Source: Micromonospora coerulea
Lineage (GTDB): Bacteria > Actinomycetota > Actinomycetes > Mycobacteriales > Micromonosporaceae
DNA length: 64,000 nt
NCBI RefSeq assembly: GCF_016598485.1
Contig: NZ_JAEMUW010000013.1
Location: forward strand, 1-64,000
Reading direction: 5' to 3'
Below, in pieces: positions 16,378 to 24,625 of the stretch. Position numbers and translations under genes: made by a program. Within the stretch, counting starts at the first letter, position 1. Each line of letters begins with the position of its first letter. The notes beneath the pieces were generated by a model. It did no database searches. It was not told where the DNA came from and saw only the letters and a list, made by a program, of their open reading frames with translations.

Positions 16378-17144
16378 GTCAGGACGACCGCGGCGGCGGC
16401 GATGGCGGCGGCCGTCAGCGGCACGGTGGCGGCGGCCGCCCACTGGCCGGCGGTGGCCGCGCCCGCGCCCTGCCAGACCGCCGGCATCCGGCCGGAGTAG
16501 CCGCGCGACACCATGGCCAGGTAGACCCGCTCACCCCGCTCGAACGCACGCAGGAAGAGCGCGCCGATCCCGGCCGCGAAACCGCGCAGCTGCCAGAGGA
16601 ACCGCGGGTCGTCGCCCCGGGAGACCCGGGCCACCCGCATCCGCCGTGCCTCGCCGACCAGCACGTCGAGGTAGCGCAGCATGAAGGTGGCGATCTGGGT
16701 GAAGATCTGCGGGCAGTGCAGCCGGTCCAGGCCGACGATCAGGTCCCGGGTCGTCGTGGTCGCGGCGAGCAGGAGCGACGCCAGTACGCCCAGCGTCCCC
16801 TTGGCCAGGATGTTCCAGCCGCCGAGCAACCCGTCCACCGACAGGTTCAGCCCGGCCACCTCGACCCGCTCCCCCGCCCCGAAGAAGGGCAGCGCGAACG
16901 CGAAGAGCACGAACGGGAGCTCGATCAGTGCCCGGCCGAGCAGCCAGCGTGGACCCACCCGGGCCAGCGCCGCGACGACGGCGACCAGCAGCGCGTACCC
17001 GCCGAAGGCCCAGTACGCCTCGCGGGGCGTGGCGACCACCGCGATGGTGAACGACACCATCGCGGCGATCTTCGCCTCGGGCGGGAGGCGGTGCACCGGC
17101 GAGGTGGACTCCCGGTAGAGGACGTGTGCGTGTCCGGCACCCAT
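16374..17144 (-). CDS. cbiQ: Nickel/cobalt ECF transporter transmembrane protein CbiQ
   Basis: The protein has 256 residues, starting MGAGHAHVLYRESTSPVHRLPPEAK (17144), with five to six helices. The two coupling motifs of EcfT/CbiQ proteins that dock on the ATPase are seen as RRMRVARVSRG and RGERVYLAMVSRGYSGRMP (the Ala-Arg-Gly type). It links CbiM to the CbiO ATPase in the membrane. The frame is open upstream to 17612, but that part is the overlap with cbiN in another frame. Confidence 0.9.
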   Translation of the reverse strand: MGAGHAHVLYRESTSPVHRLPPEAKIAAMVSFTIAVVATPREAYWAFGGYALLVAVVAALARVGPRWLLGRALIELPFVLFAFALPFFGAGERVEVAGLNLSVDGLLGGWNILAKGTLGVLASLLLAATTTTRDLIVGLDRLHCPQIFTQIATFMLRYLDVLVGEARRMRVARVSRGDDPRFLWQLRGFAAGIGALFLRAFERGERVYLAMVSRGYSGRMPAVWQGAGAATAGQWAAAATVPLTAAAIAAAAVVLT

Positions 17145-17161
17145 CGCGGCGTACCCCCCGC

Positions 17162-17605
17162 TCAGCCGGCCGAGCCGGCGCGGGCCGCGCCCTGCCCGGC
17201 GTCGTGACCCGCGGGGCCGGTGTCCCGGCCGGCCGGGTCGGTGCCGGTGCCGGCCGGGTCGGTGCCGGCCGGCCCGCGGCGGCGGGCCAGCCAGAAGAGA
17301 CCGCCGCCGAGGGCGAAGGTGAGCAGGACGCCGAGGACGCCGGAGAGACCGGTGGACAGGAACCGGTTGTCCATGCCCCGGATGCCGTAGTCCGCCAGCG
17401 GGCTGTCGGCGAGCTCGTGGTCCTCGGCCCGCTGCGCGGGGCAACTGCCGCCGGTGATCTCGCCGTCCGCGTTCACCGTGCAGCCCGTGAGCAGCGACGA
17501 GTCCAGCCCGTCCGGATGCGACGAGGCGTAGTTGCTGACCACCCCGGCGAGCAGCAGGGCGACCAGCAGGCCGCCGAGGAGGAAGCCCCAGTTGCGCTTC
17601 GTCAT
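17162..17605 (-). CDS. PDGLE-domain CbiN-like subunit
   Basis: A 147-residue small subunit with two membrane helices (WGFLLGGLLVALLLAGVVSNYAS and LSGVLGVLLTFALGGGLFWLA). Between them the outer loop has SHPDGLDSSLLTGCT, the PDGLE signature of CbiN/NikN-like subunits that help load metal into CbiM. The C-terminal tail is a Gly/Pro/Ala/Thr-rich low-complexity stretch (repeated GTDPAG) and is probably disordered. It overlaps cbiM by ATGA, so it is coupled. Confidence 0.85.
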   Translation of the reverse strand: MTKRNWGFLLGGLLVALLLAGVVSNYASSHPDGLDSSLLTGCTVNADGEITGGSCPAQRAEDHELADSPLADYGIRGMDNRFLSTGLSGVLGVLLTFALGGGLFWLARRRGPAGTDPAGTGTDPAGRDTGPAGHDAGQGAARAGSAG

Positions 17606-18321
17606 CGGGCACTCCCGGCCACCGGAACCCGGGTGGCGGGGGCGACCGGCTCCAGGGCGCGCAGCGCGTACACCAGGTCGGGGCGGACCTTGGCGACGGT
17701 GAGCACCGTGGTGGCGGTGATCAGGCCCTCGCCGATGCCGATCAGCAGGTGGACACCGGCCATCGTGCCGGCCAGCCCGGTCAGGTTGTTGCCGAGGTCG
17801 GTGGTGCCGCCGAGCCAGTACTGCAGGACGAAGCCCTGGCTGGCGACAACGACGCTGACCAGCGCGGAGACGAAGGCGGTGACCGCGAGGCCGGCCGGGG
17901 TCCGGGGCAGCACCCGCAGCAGGAGCGCGATCAGCAGGTACGCCGCAGCGGTGCCGAGGATCGCCATGTTGGTGACGTTGAGGCCGAGCATGGCCACCCC
18001 GCCGTCGCCGAAGACCAGCGCCTGCACCACGAGGACCACGGCCACGCAGAGCGCGCCGACCCACGGGCCGACCAGCAGCGCGGCGAGCGCGCCGCCGAGC
18101 AGGTGACCGCTCACCCCGGCGGTGAGGATCGGGAAGTTGAGCATCTGCACGGCGAAGATGAACGCGGCCACCAGGCCCGCCATCGGGGCCAGCCGGTCGT
18201 CCAGGTCCCGGCGGCCACGCAGCACGCAGAGGGTCAGCACGGCGAGTGCGAAGGCGGCGAAGACCGCGGCGACGGGACCGTTGATGATCCCGTTCGAGAT
18301 GTGCATCGCCAGGATTTCCAC
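17602..18321 (-). CDS. cbiM: Nickel/cobalt ECF transporter substrate-binding protein CbiM
   Basis: The integral membrane metal-binding subunit, up to 239 residues with six to seven helices (LNFPILTAGVSGHLLGGALAALLVGPW, FGDGGVAMLGLNVTNMAILG, GVHLLIGIGEGLITA). In known CbiM/NikM structures the metal is held by the N-terminal Met-His and further His residues; here MHISNGIING begins at 18306. The best ribosome site (GGGAGG) fits a GTG five codons earlier at 18321, which would give MEILAMHIS and bury that N-terminus. The true start is therefore open. A Nur-like box lies upstream. Confidence 0.9.
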   Translation of the reverse strand: MEILAMHISNGIINGPVAAVFAAFALAVLTLCVLRGRRDLDDRLAPMAGLVAAFIFAVQMLNFPILTAGVSGHLLGGALAALLVGPWVGALCVAVVLVVQALVFGDGGVAMLGLNVTNMAILGTAAAYLLIALLLRVLPRTPAGLAVTAFVSALVSVVVASQGFVLQYWLGGTTDLGNNLTGLAGTMAGVHLLIGIGEGLITATTVLTVAKVRPDLVYALRALEPVAPATRVPVAGSAR

Positions 18322-18387
18322 TCGACCTCCCGGGGCGCGGTGGGCGGGCGCACACCGACGAGCCTCAGCCTATTTGCACCGGCTCTC

Positions 18388-18408
18388 TGTTGCCAATCTC
18401 TTGCAACA
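18388..18408 (-). promoter_or_regulatory. Nur-like operator upstream of cbiM
   Basis: TGTTGC and GCAACA form an inverted repeat with a 9-base spacer. Within it TTGCCA-N5-TTGCAA (18390-18406) fits the streptomycete Nur box (TTGCAA-N5-TTGCAA) in 11 of 12 positions. It sits about 70-85 bases before cbiM, where nickel-bound Nur would block transcription. It could also affect divergent bcp. Confidence 0.6.
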
Positions 18409-18483
18409 AGCCATGGCCTTGATCACCTGCCGGCGGCGCGCGCCGCCGGGGCGCGCCCGGGCGGCGGCGGTATCGTCAGCGCC

Positions 18484-18954
18484 ATGACCGACCGCCTCAA
18501 CCCCGGTGACCCGGCGCCCGAGTTCACCCTCCCCACCGACACCGGCGACACGCTCTCCCTGGCCGACCTGCGCGGCCGCAAGGTCATCCTGTACGCCTAC
18601 CCGGCCGCCATGACCCCCGGCTGCACCAAGCAGGCCTGCGACTTCCGCGACTCCCTCGCCTCCCTCCAGGCCGCCGGCTACCACGTGGTGGGCATCTCCC
18701 CGGACAAGCCGGAGAAGCTGGCCAAGTTCCGCGACCGCGACGCCATCACCTTCCCGCTGGTCGGCGACACCGACAAGGCGGTGCTGACCGCGTACGGCGC
18801 GTACGGCGAGAAGCAGATGTACGGCAAGACGGTCACCGGCGTGATCCGATCGACCTTCGTCATCGACGCCGACGGCAAGATCGAGCGGGCGTTCTACAAC
18901 GTCAAGGCCACCGGGCACGTCGCCAAACTGCGCCGGGACCTCGGACTGGACTGA
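18484..18954 (+). CDS. bcp: Thioredoxin-dependent peroxiredoxin Bcp
   Basis: The 156-residue cytoplasmic peroxiredoxin is of the BCP/PrxQ type. The peroxidatic Cys47 lies in AAMTPGCTKQACDFRD, with a second Cys52 five residues on, which is the usual resolving position. The YPAAMTPGC form replaces the common YPKDNTPGC. Conserved GISPDKPEKLAKF and RSTFVIDADGKIE follow. It reduces H2O2 and organic hydroperoxides using thioredoxin. The start ATG at 18484 has no obvious Shine-Dalgarno sequence. Longer frames upstream are shadows of cbiM. Confidence 0.93.
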   Translation: MTDRLNPGDPAPEFTLPTDTGDTLSLADLRGRKVILYAYPAAMTPGCTKQACDFRDSLASLQAAGYHVVGISPDKPEKLAKFRDRDAITFPLVGDTDKAVLTAYGAYGEKQMYGKTVTGVIRSTFVIDADGKIERAFYNVKATGHVAKLRRDLGLD

Positions 18955-19025
18955 GCCGGTCGGATGCGCCGCGGCGGACCGGACCACACACGCCGCACGC
19001 GGAACGTTCTAGACTCAGCGGGTCT

Positions 19026-19112
19026 GCGGGAGTGGCGTAACAGGCAGGCGCGCAGGCCTTAGGAGCCTGTGTCCGAAAGGACGTGGGGGTTCGATTCCCC
19101 TCTCCCGCACCA
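19026..19112 (+). tRNA. tRNA-Leu (anticodon TAG)
   Basis: The cloverleaf has acceptor GCGGGAG/CTCCCGC, anticodon stem CAGGC/GCCTG around CTTAGGA (anticodon TAG, reading CUA), a long variable arm (class II, TGTCCGAAAGGACG), T loop TTCGATT and an encoded CCA. Confidence 0.95.
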
Positions 19113-19167
19113 AGGGCCGTGTCATCAAGGTCACGGTCGAGGGCTCGTACCCTGCCAGTGTTGCAGG

Positions 19168-19707
19168 ATGGCGGGCGTGAGCCTGCGTTTCGTACTGGAT
19201 CCCGAACTCACCCCGGCGCTGCGCGCGCAGATCGTCGCCCTCTGGGTGGACGTCACCAACGCCGGCGGCGCGGTGGGCTTCGTCGCCCCGGTAGCCGCGG
19301 CCGAGGTCCGGCCCATGGCCGAGGCCGCCTTCGCCGAGATCGCCGACGGGCCGGACCGGCTGCTGGTCGGCTACGAGGGTGACCGGCCGGTCGCCATCCT
19401 GATCTTCTGCGACAACCGGTTCCACCTGAAGCGGCACTACCAGGTGCTCAAGCGCGTGATGGTGCACCCCGACACCCAGGGCCGGGGGTACGGCGTCGCG
19501 CTGATGCGGGAGGCCGAGCGGCTCGGTCGCGAGTGGGGCCTGGCGGCGCTGCACGTGACGGTCCGGGGCGGGCTCGGCCTGGAGTCGTTCTACGACCGGC
19601 TGGGCTACCGGGAGGTGGGCCGGCTCCCGGGCGCGCTGCGGCTCGCCCCGGGCGACGACCGGGACGAGATCTTCATGTGGCTCGACCTGGACGGCCCGGC
19701 GGCCTGA
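19168..19707 (+). CDS. GNAT-family N-acetyltransferase
   Basis: The protein has about 179 residues. The acetyl-CoA motif is seen in VLKRVMVHPDTQGRGYGVALMREAERLGRE (the Q/RxxGxG/A turn QGRGYG), followed by ALHVTVRGGLGLESFYDRLGYREVGRLPGA, the C-terminal GNAT signature. The acceptor substrate is unknown. The ATG at 19168 and GTG at 19177 are both possible. The longer open frame starting at 19069 lies inside tRNA-Leu and is not used. It is convergent with the MOSC gene downstream. Confidence 0.85.
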   Translation: MAGVSLRFVLDPELTPALRAQIVALWVDVTNAGGAVGFVAPVAAAEVRPMAEAAFAEIADGPDRLLVGYEGDRPVAILIFCDNRFHLKRHYQVLKRVMVHPDTQGRGYGVALMREAERLGREWGLAALHVTVRGGLGLESFYDRLGYREVGRLPGALRLAPGDDRDEIFMWLDLDGPAA

Positions 19708-19777
19708 GGGCGCTCGCCGCACCAGCCCAACCCGCACAGCCGGCGCGGACCACGTGCGGTGATGCCGCGCGCAGTGG

Positions 19778-20593
19778 TCAATCGAGCAGCGTGACCGGGT
19801 CGCCGACGCACACCTCGCCCGGCCCGTCGGGGACCAGGTGCAGGCCGAAGAGGAGCTTGTGCCCGATGTTGCGGTGCCGGGCGAGGGTGCGCAGCGGCTC
19901 CTTGCCGCGTACCCCGGTCTCCTGGTCGGTGGTGGTGACCACGCAGCGGTCGGCCGGCCCGGCGGCGCGGAGGACCACCGAGCCGATCCGGAGCCGGCGG
20001 CCGGCCCACCCGTCCTCGGCCCAGGCGGGGGCGCCCTCGACCACCAGGTTGGGGCGGAACCGGGCCATCGGCACCGGTGGTTCGCCGGCCTCGGCCAGCC
20101 AGTCGTTCAGCGCGTCGAGCGAGGCGGCACCCGCCAGCAGCAGCGGGTACTCGTCGGCGAAGCTGACCTGGTCGCCGGTGTCGTGGTCGCGCTCGCCGGA
20201 GTCCAGATGCCGGGCCGGATCGCGCAGCCAGACCAGCCGGACGGGGCGCCCGAGCAGGTCGCCGAGCCAGGCGTCGGCCGCCGGGCCGGCGGGCAGCGCG
20301 GCGACCGGCCGGCGGCTGCGGAACACCCGGACGAGCAGCGGTTCGCCGGTGTCCGGCTCGGACACGTCCAGGTCGGCGCGGTCCGGGGCACGCAGCACCA
20401 GGCCGCCGTCGCGCGGGGTGGCGCGGAGGGTGACCAGCGCGGTGACCTCGCGCTGGGTGACGCCGACGCCGTGCTCGTCGACGACCAGCCAGCGCCGGTC
20501 GCCGGCCAGGCCCCACGGTTCGACCCGGGCGCCGTCGTGGTCGAGCCGGCGGCAACCCTTGACCGGGTACGTGTGCAGGGCCGCGAGCCTCAC
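19778..20593 (-). CDS. MOSC-domain protein (YcbX/MOSC_N type)
   Basis: The 271-residue product starts LAALHTYPVKGCRRL, the MOSC_N beta-barrel opening. It ends with a MOSC domain holding the conserved cysteine in PADRCVVTTTDQETGVRGKEPLRTL, where molybdenum cofactor sulfur or pyridoxal is handled in the family. Members such as YcbX and mARC reduce N-hydroxylated compounds using Mo cofactor. No ferredoxin domain is present here. The GTG at 20593 overlaps the methyltransferase stop by GTGA, so the two are coupled. Confidence 0.85.
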   Translation of the reverse strand: MRLAALHTYPVKGCRRLDHDGARVEPWGLAGDRRWLVVDEHGVGVTQREVTALVTLRATPRDGGLVLRAPDRADLDVSEPDTGEPLLVRVFRSRRPVAALPAGPAADAWLGDLLGRPVRLVWLRDPARHLDSGERDHDTGDQVSFADEYPLLLAGAASLDALNDWLAEAGEPPVPMARFRPNLVVEGAPAWAEDGWAGRRLRIGSVVLRAAGPADRCVVTTTDQETGVRGKEPLRTLARHRNIGHKLLFGLHLVPDGPGEVCVGDPVTLLD

Positions 20594-21423
20594 CAGGCCA
20601 CCCCGATCCCGTCGCCCGGGTACCAGTGCCGCGCCGGTGTCTCCCGGTACGCCAGGAAGCGCCGGCCGGTCCGCTCCGCGTGCTCGGCCAGCACGTTGGT
20701 GACGGTGACGTTGTCGGTGAGCAGCATCGCGCCGGGGGCGAGCTTCGGCTCCACCGCGTCGAACTCCCGCTTCTCGTGGCCCCGGCTGTGGTCGCTGTCG
20801 TGCAGGAACAGGTCGACCGGGCGGTCCAGCGCCCCGATCGAGGCGACCGAGTCGCCGATCACCAGATCGACCACGCCGGCCCACGGGGTGGCCCGGGCCA
20901 GGTAGCCGGCCTCCGGGTTGATGTCCAGCGAGGTGAGCCGGCCCGGGTGTCCCTCGGCGGTGTTGCGCAGCAGGGCGGCGGCGAGGACGCAGCTGCCGAG
21001 CCCCTTGTCGACGCCGGTCTCGACGACGTGGGCGGGCTTGCGGGCGCGGACGATGGCGTACCAGCCGATCCGGCGGGCGTACCGGACGCGCTTGTCGGCG
21101 AGCCCGCGACGGGACGCGGCGGCGGTGGCCCGCTCGATGTGCCCGCGCAGTTCCTCGTCGGTCTCGATCTCGTTGAGGTACGCCCGGACCTGCTTGACCG
21201 GCACGTCGCAGACCACGCTGACGAACCAGGCGAGGTGGTGCCGGCTCAGCTTGGTCAGCTCGTACGTGTAGTTGTGGTGCTCCCGCGAGGTGACCAGCCA
21301 GCGGGCGGAGGTGCGCAGCACCTTGGCGTCGTGCCGGGCGACCCGGGCCAGCCGCTTGGGGAAGGCGGCGACCGGGGCCAGCGGGGTGCGGGCGATGGCC
21401 CGCCGGAGCTTCGTTGCGTCCAC
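20590..21423 (-). CDS. Class I SAM-dependent methyltransferase (Methyltransf_24 type)
   Basis: The 277-residue protein has HVVETGVDKGLGSCVLAAALL as the SAM-binding glycine loop, SLDINPEAG as the ribose-binding acidic end of strand 2, and PVDLFLHDSDHSRGHEKREFDAVEPKLAPGAMLLTDNV. The last block is typical of the class I O-methyltransferases found in cell-surface sugar and polyketide clusters. The first 110 residues are helical and less conserved. It is coupled to the MOSC gene. The neighbouring decayed glycan locus hints at a surface-glycan substrate; this is inference. Confidence 0.75.
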   Translation of the reverse strand: MDATKLRRAIARTPLAPVAAFPKRLARVARHDAKVLRTSARWLVTSREHHNYTYELTKLSRHHLAWFVSVVCDVPVKQVRAYLNEIETDEELRGHIERATAAASRRGLADKRVRYARRIGWYAIVRARKPAHVVETGVDKGLGSCVLAAALLRNTAEGHPGRLTSLDINPEAGYLARATPWAGVVDLVIGDSVASIGALDRPVDLFLHDSDHSRGHEKREFDAVEPKLAPGAMLLTDNVTVTNVLAEHAERTGRRFLAYRETPARHWYPGDGIGVAW

Positions 21424-21550
21424 GGGAGCGTTCTACCAGTTAACCGGGGCGGCTGACGAGGAAAGTTTCCATTCACCCGGTCGGCCGGCCCGGCCCACCG
21501 AGTGGACGAGGGCACCCGGGCGGAAACGCAACTCAGTAGCATCGCGTCCC

Positions 21551-21672
21551 ATGTCCGATCGTCAGCAGTTCCCCGGCGCGCAAGCGGAGGCTACCGAGGC
21601 CGCAGCCTCCACCATGGACGGGGCGATACCGCCACCTGCGCCGCGTCGCCGTCGGGGCCGGCGGATCGCCGA
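21551..21672 (+). pseudogene. 5' fragment of a lost plus-strand gene
   Basis: An ATG at 21551 begins MSDRQQFPGAQAEATEAAAS and continues to about RRGRRIADV. It has the look of a real N-terminus, with TAGCAT at 21537-21542 as a -10 box before a leaderless-type start. At about 21672 the sequence changes abruptly into the antisense of a glycosyltransferase. The fragment is therefore probably the start of a gene whose 3' part was deleted. Its product cannot be named. Confidence 0.4.
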
Positions 21673-22089
21673 TGTAGCTCAGGTAGCGCGAATCGGGGGC
21701 GGCCGGGAGCTTCAGGTGTGCGCGAACGCGTGGCTCGACGAGATGACGACGTCGAAGCTCTCCCGGGTCAGGGTCCGCCAGGTCAGGGGCATCAGCGGCA
21801 ACGCCAGCGCCTTCGACCGCCGCAGCGGCGTACGGGCGAGCCACGACTCCCGCAGGTCGAGCCCGCGCCGGGCGTCCCGGTCACGCCACAGCACGAACCC
21901 GGTCGCGTCCGGCAGCACCTCGCGCAGCGCGAGGAAGACGTTCTCCGAGCCGCCCGTCGCGCCGAACCACTCGTGCACCAGGGCCACCGACTTGCCGGCC
22001 AGCAGCGGAGCGCGCTCGCGCCGCGGGGCAGGTCGGTTCTCGAGGAGGTCCGTTGCCCTCCTGATCTCCGGAAACCCGTGGCCGGTCAA
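21673..22089 (-). pseudogene. Truncated family-4 glycosyltransferase
   Basis: The N-terminal domain of a GT4 enzyme is readable: SVALVHEWFGATGGSENVF, a variable stretch, then SFDVVISSSHAFAHT. The frame stops at 21712, but the next frame continues the homology (HLKLPAAPDSRYLSYI) to about 21673, so a one-base frameshift near 21716-21720 broke the gene. Beyond 21673 homology ends, where relatives continue with HTPARYVW and a C-terminal nucleotide-sugar domain. Intact GT4 proteins run about 370-400 residues. The TTG at 22089 overlaps the acyltransferase stop by TTGA, so it was coupled to that gene. Confidence 0.7.
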
Positions 22090-24506
22090 CCCATCACCAC
22101 CTGCAACTGCTCGTCAAGCCGGGGTGCCAGGCTCCGCACGTACGTCGCGGTCAGGTGGTTGGTGTCGCGATAGACGAGCACCCCGCCGATGACCGCCGCG
22201 CACCGGTCCGCCGGGCAGACCGCGTCGTTCAGGTCGACCAGGTGCACGCCCGACAGTCCCTGCGCCGCGGTGGCCTGGAGCGGGCCGATGCCGGCCAGCG
22301 CGGCGTCGCGGGCGACGGCGCATTTGGTCAGCTGTTCCCGGTGGGCGGACACGCACTCGGCGATGTCCCGGCGCGGCGCCGGAGTGTCCCGCAGCACCAC
22401 GACGGGCGCCACGGCGGCGAGCCCCTGCCAGGTGCGACGCATCGAGTCCACCAGGGCGGTGTTGTTCGCCGCCCCCTGCATGGCCCGGCCGTCCCGGATG
22501 GCGGAGTAGTTGTAGCTGCTGGTGACGATGAGGTCCGGGCGGTCGGCGGCCAGCGTGCGCCGCAGGGACTGGTTCCAGGTCACGCAACTGTCGTACGGGC
22601 GCAGGTCCGCACCCACGGCCACCTCGACGTCGAGGACGGGGCAGCTCGACTTGGTGTACGTCACCAGCCTCCAGTTCCGCTGCTCCGCGACGGCTTGCAG
22701 GGCGGGCACCCACTGCGCGGCGTGCGAGTCACCGATCAGGGCGACGGTGACCGTGGCGGTGGCCGCGCCGTAGGTGCACGGGCGGACCGCGGTGTCGGTC
22801 GGGCTGCCGTGGCACCCGTCGGAGTAGACCGACGGCAGGTCGCCACGGGCCCGCGCCGGGTCGGGAACGACCGACGGGGAGCGGTCGACGGGAACACCAG
22901 CGCCCGCCGCGACGCCGGACCTCAGCACGGCGGCGCCCTGGGCGTTGCGGACGGTGGCGCCGTCGGTCGCCGGCGCGACGGTCGCGAGGTGGAAGGCCAC
23001 GCCCGCGCCGACCGACAGCACGGTGCACGCCAGTCCGACCGCGAGCGCGGTGCGCGGCCGCACGGAGAGCTTCCGGGAGTGCCAGACCGGTCGTTCCACG
23101 AACCGGCTCGTGAGGTACGCCAGCACGACGGAGACCGCCACCGCGAGCGCCCGCACCGCGAGGCCCGGCTTCTCCAGCCGCGCGGTGAACGCCACCAGCA
23201 GCGGCCAGTGCCACAGATAGAGGGTGTACGAGATCCGGCCGAAGAACTGCAGCGGCGGCAGGCGCAGTACCGCCACCGGGCCGTACCGGTTGACCGAGCC
23301 GGCCGCGAGGACGAGCGCGGCTCCCACGGTCGCGGGCAGCGCCAGCAGTCCCGGGAAGGGCGTCGAGGCGTCGAAGAGCACGGCCGATCCCGCGATGGCC
23401 GCGACGCCGATCCAGCCCGCCACCGAGGCCGCGGCACCGGTCAGCCGCCGGAGCGGCCAGAGCGCGAGCAGCGCGCCGATCGCGAGTTCCCACATCCGGG
23501 TGGTGGTGACGAAGTAGGCCCGGCCCGGGTCGGTCTGGACCATCACCACCGACCACGCGAAAGAGGCCGCCCACACGATGCCCACGGCGCCGAAGGCGAG
23601 CCTGCCGAACCGGGTGGGTCCGCCGTTGCTTCGCCGGGCCAACCAGGCGACCGCCACCAGCAGCACCGGCCAGACCAGGTAGAACTGCTCCTCGACCGCG
23701 AGCGACCAGTAGTGCTGGACGATGCTGGGCGCCTGCTCGGCGGCGAGGTAGTCGACGGACAGTTCCGCGAGCCGCCAGTTGACCACGTAGAGAGCGCTGC
23801 TCACGACGTCCCACGCCGTGTCCCGCCACCGGATGTCCGGCAGGAAGAGGTAGGTGAGGACCACCGCCCCGAGCAGGACGAGCGCCGAACTGGGCAGCAG
23901 CCGCTTCGCCCGTCTCGCCCAGAACCGGCTGAGCGACAGCCGGCCGTGGGCCGCCACCTCCGCCACCATCCCGGTGGTGATCAGGTATCCGGAGATGACG
24001 AAGAAGACGTCGACCCCGACGAATCCACCGGGGATGAGCGGGACGTCCGCGTGCCAGAGCACCACCAGCAGGACGGCGAGCGCCCGCAGGCCCTCGATGT
24101 CCTTGCGGAACCCGCTGCGTGGGCGGACGTCGGGCGTCCGGTCCACTGAGCCGGTGGCGGCGGCAGCGACCGGCTCGGGGGTGGACGCGACGGCCGCGGG
24201 GTCCGGTGCCGGTGCGGGATCGGGTGGGACGGGCGGGTCGGCCGGCCCCGGCTCCGGCGCGGCGACCGGGGCCGGCTGTTGCGCGGCGACCGGTTCCCGC
24301 TCCGACGGCCCGGCGTCGGCGGCCCGGCTCGCGTCGTCCGTCGCGGCCACTCCCGCCGGCCGCAGGCGTCGACCGAGCCGGCGCTGCGCGAGACTGAACC
24401 CGTCGATGATCACCACGCCGCCGGCGGCGGACAGCAGGTACCGCAGCCAATCCCCCGAGTTCTCATCTCGGTGAACCTGTACGGACCCTCCGGCTGCATG
24501 CCACAA
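22086..24506 (-). CDS. OafA-type acyltransferase with C-terminal SGNH domain
   Basis: A large membrane enzyme that O-acylates surface glycans. From about residue 133 the acyltransferase-3 domain runs (DIEGLRALAVLLVVLWHADVP with the conserved His, GVDVFFVISGYLI, then WSLAVEEQFYLVWP) with about ten helices. A C-terminal SGNH domain carries IGDSHAAQW and, near the end, YRDTNHLTATY. The first 45 residues (SGDWLRYLLSAAGGVVIIDGF) are unlike the family and are followed by 85 residues of Pro/Ala-rich linker. The annotated start is TTG at 24506, with GAGGAG directly before it. It heads a decayed polysaccharide locus. Confidence 0.85.
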   Translation of the reverse strand: MWHAAGGSVQVHRDENSGDWLRYLLSAAGGVVIIDGFSLAQRRLGRRLRPAGVAATDDASRAADAGPSEREPVAAQQPAPVAAPEPGPADPPVPPDPAPAPDPAAVASTPEPVAAAATGSVDRTPDVRPRSGFRKDIEGLRALAVLLVVLWHADVPLIPGGFVGVDVFFVISGYLITTGMVAEVAAHGRLSLSRFWARRAKRLLPSSALVLLGAVVLTYLFLPDIRWRDTAWDVVSSALYVVNWRLAELSVDYLAAEQAPSIVQHYWSLAVEEQFYLVWPVLLVAVAWLARRSNGGPTRFGRLAFGAVGIVWAASFAWSVVMVQTDPGRAYFVTTTRMWELAIGALLALWPLRRLTGAAASVAGWIGVAAIAGSAVLFDASTPFPGLLALPATVGAALVLAAGSVNRYGPVAVLRLPPLQFFGRISYTLYLWHWPLLVAFTARLEKPGLAVRALAVAVSVVLAYLTSRFVERPVWHSRKLSVRPRTALAVGLACTVLSVGAGVAFHLATVAPATDGATVRNAQGAAVLRSGVAAGAGVPVDRSPSVVPDPARARGDLPSVYSDGCHGSPTDTAVRPCTYGAATATVTVALIGDSHAAQWVPALQAVAEQRNWRLVTYTKSSCPVLDVEVAVGADLRPYDSCVTWNQSLRRTLAADRPDLIVTSSYNYSAIRDGRAMQGAANNTALVDSMRRTWQGLAAVAPVVVLRDTPAPRRDIAECVSAHREQLTKCAVARDAALAGIGPLQATAAQGLSGVHLVDLNDAVCPADRCAAVIGGVLVYRDTNHLTATYVRSLAPRLDEQLQVVMG

Positions 24507-24590
24507 CTCCTCTGTTCACCCGCCGTGCGGATAGTACAGAGAGGCCGCCCGCCGGATGGTCCGCCGGTCGGTGGGACCAGGCGCCGCGGC

Positions 24591-24619
24591 TTGTCTTTGA
24601 AATTCTTCATGCATAGAGT
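24591..24619 (+). promoter_or_regulatory. Promoter of the hut operon with internal repeat
   Basis: TTGTCT (24591-24596), 17 bases, then TAGAGT (24614-24619) fit a housekeeping actinobacterial promoter. The ATG of the regulator lies 6 bases past the -10, so the transcript is predicted to be leaderless. Inside the spacer TGAA-ATTC-TTCA (24598-24609) is an inverted repeat, a candidate RpiR-type operator for autoregulation. Confidence 0.55.
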
Positions 24620-24625
24620 CCTGGC

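Noticed and set aside
18322..18483. A cobalamin riboswitch before cbiM
   Set aside because: Only about 160 bases lie between cbiM and bcp, and none of the conserved B12-box sequence is present.
22155..24149. A 664-residue plus-strand frame opposite the acyltransferase
   Set aside because: Its composition (Arg/Gly/His-rich, no motif) is typical of antisense in GC-rich DNA.
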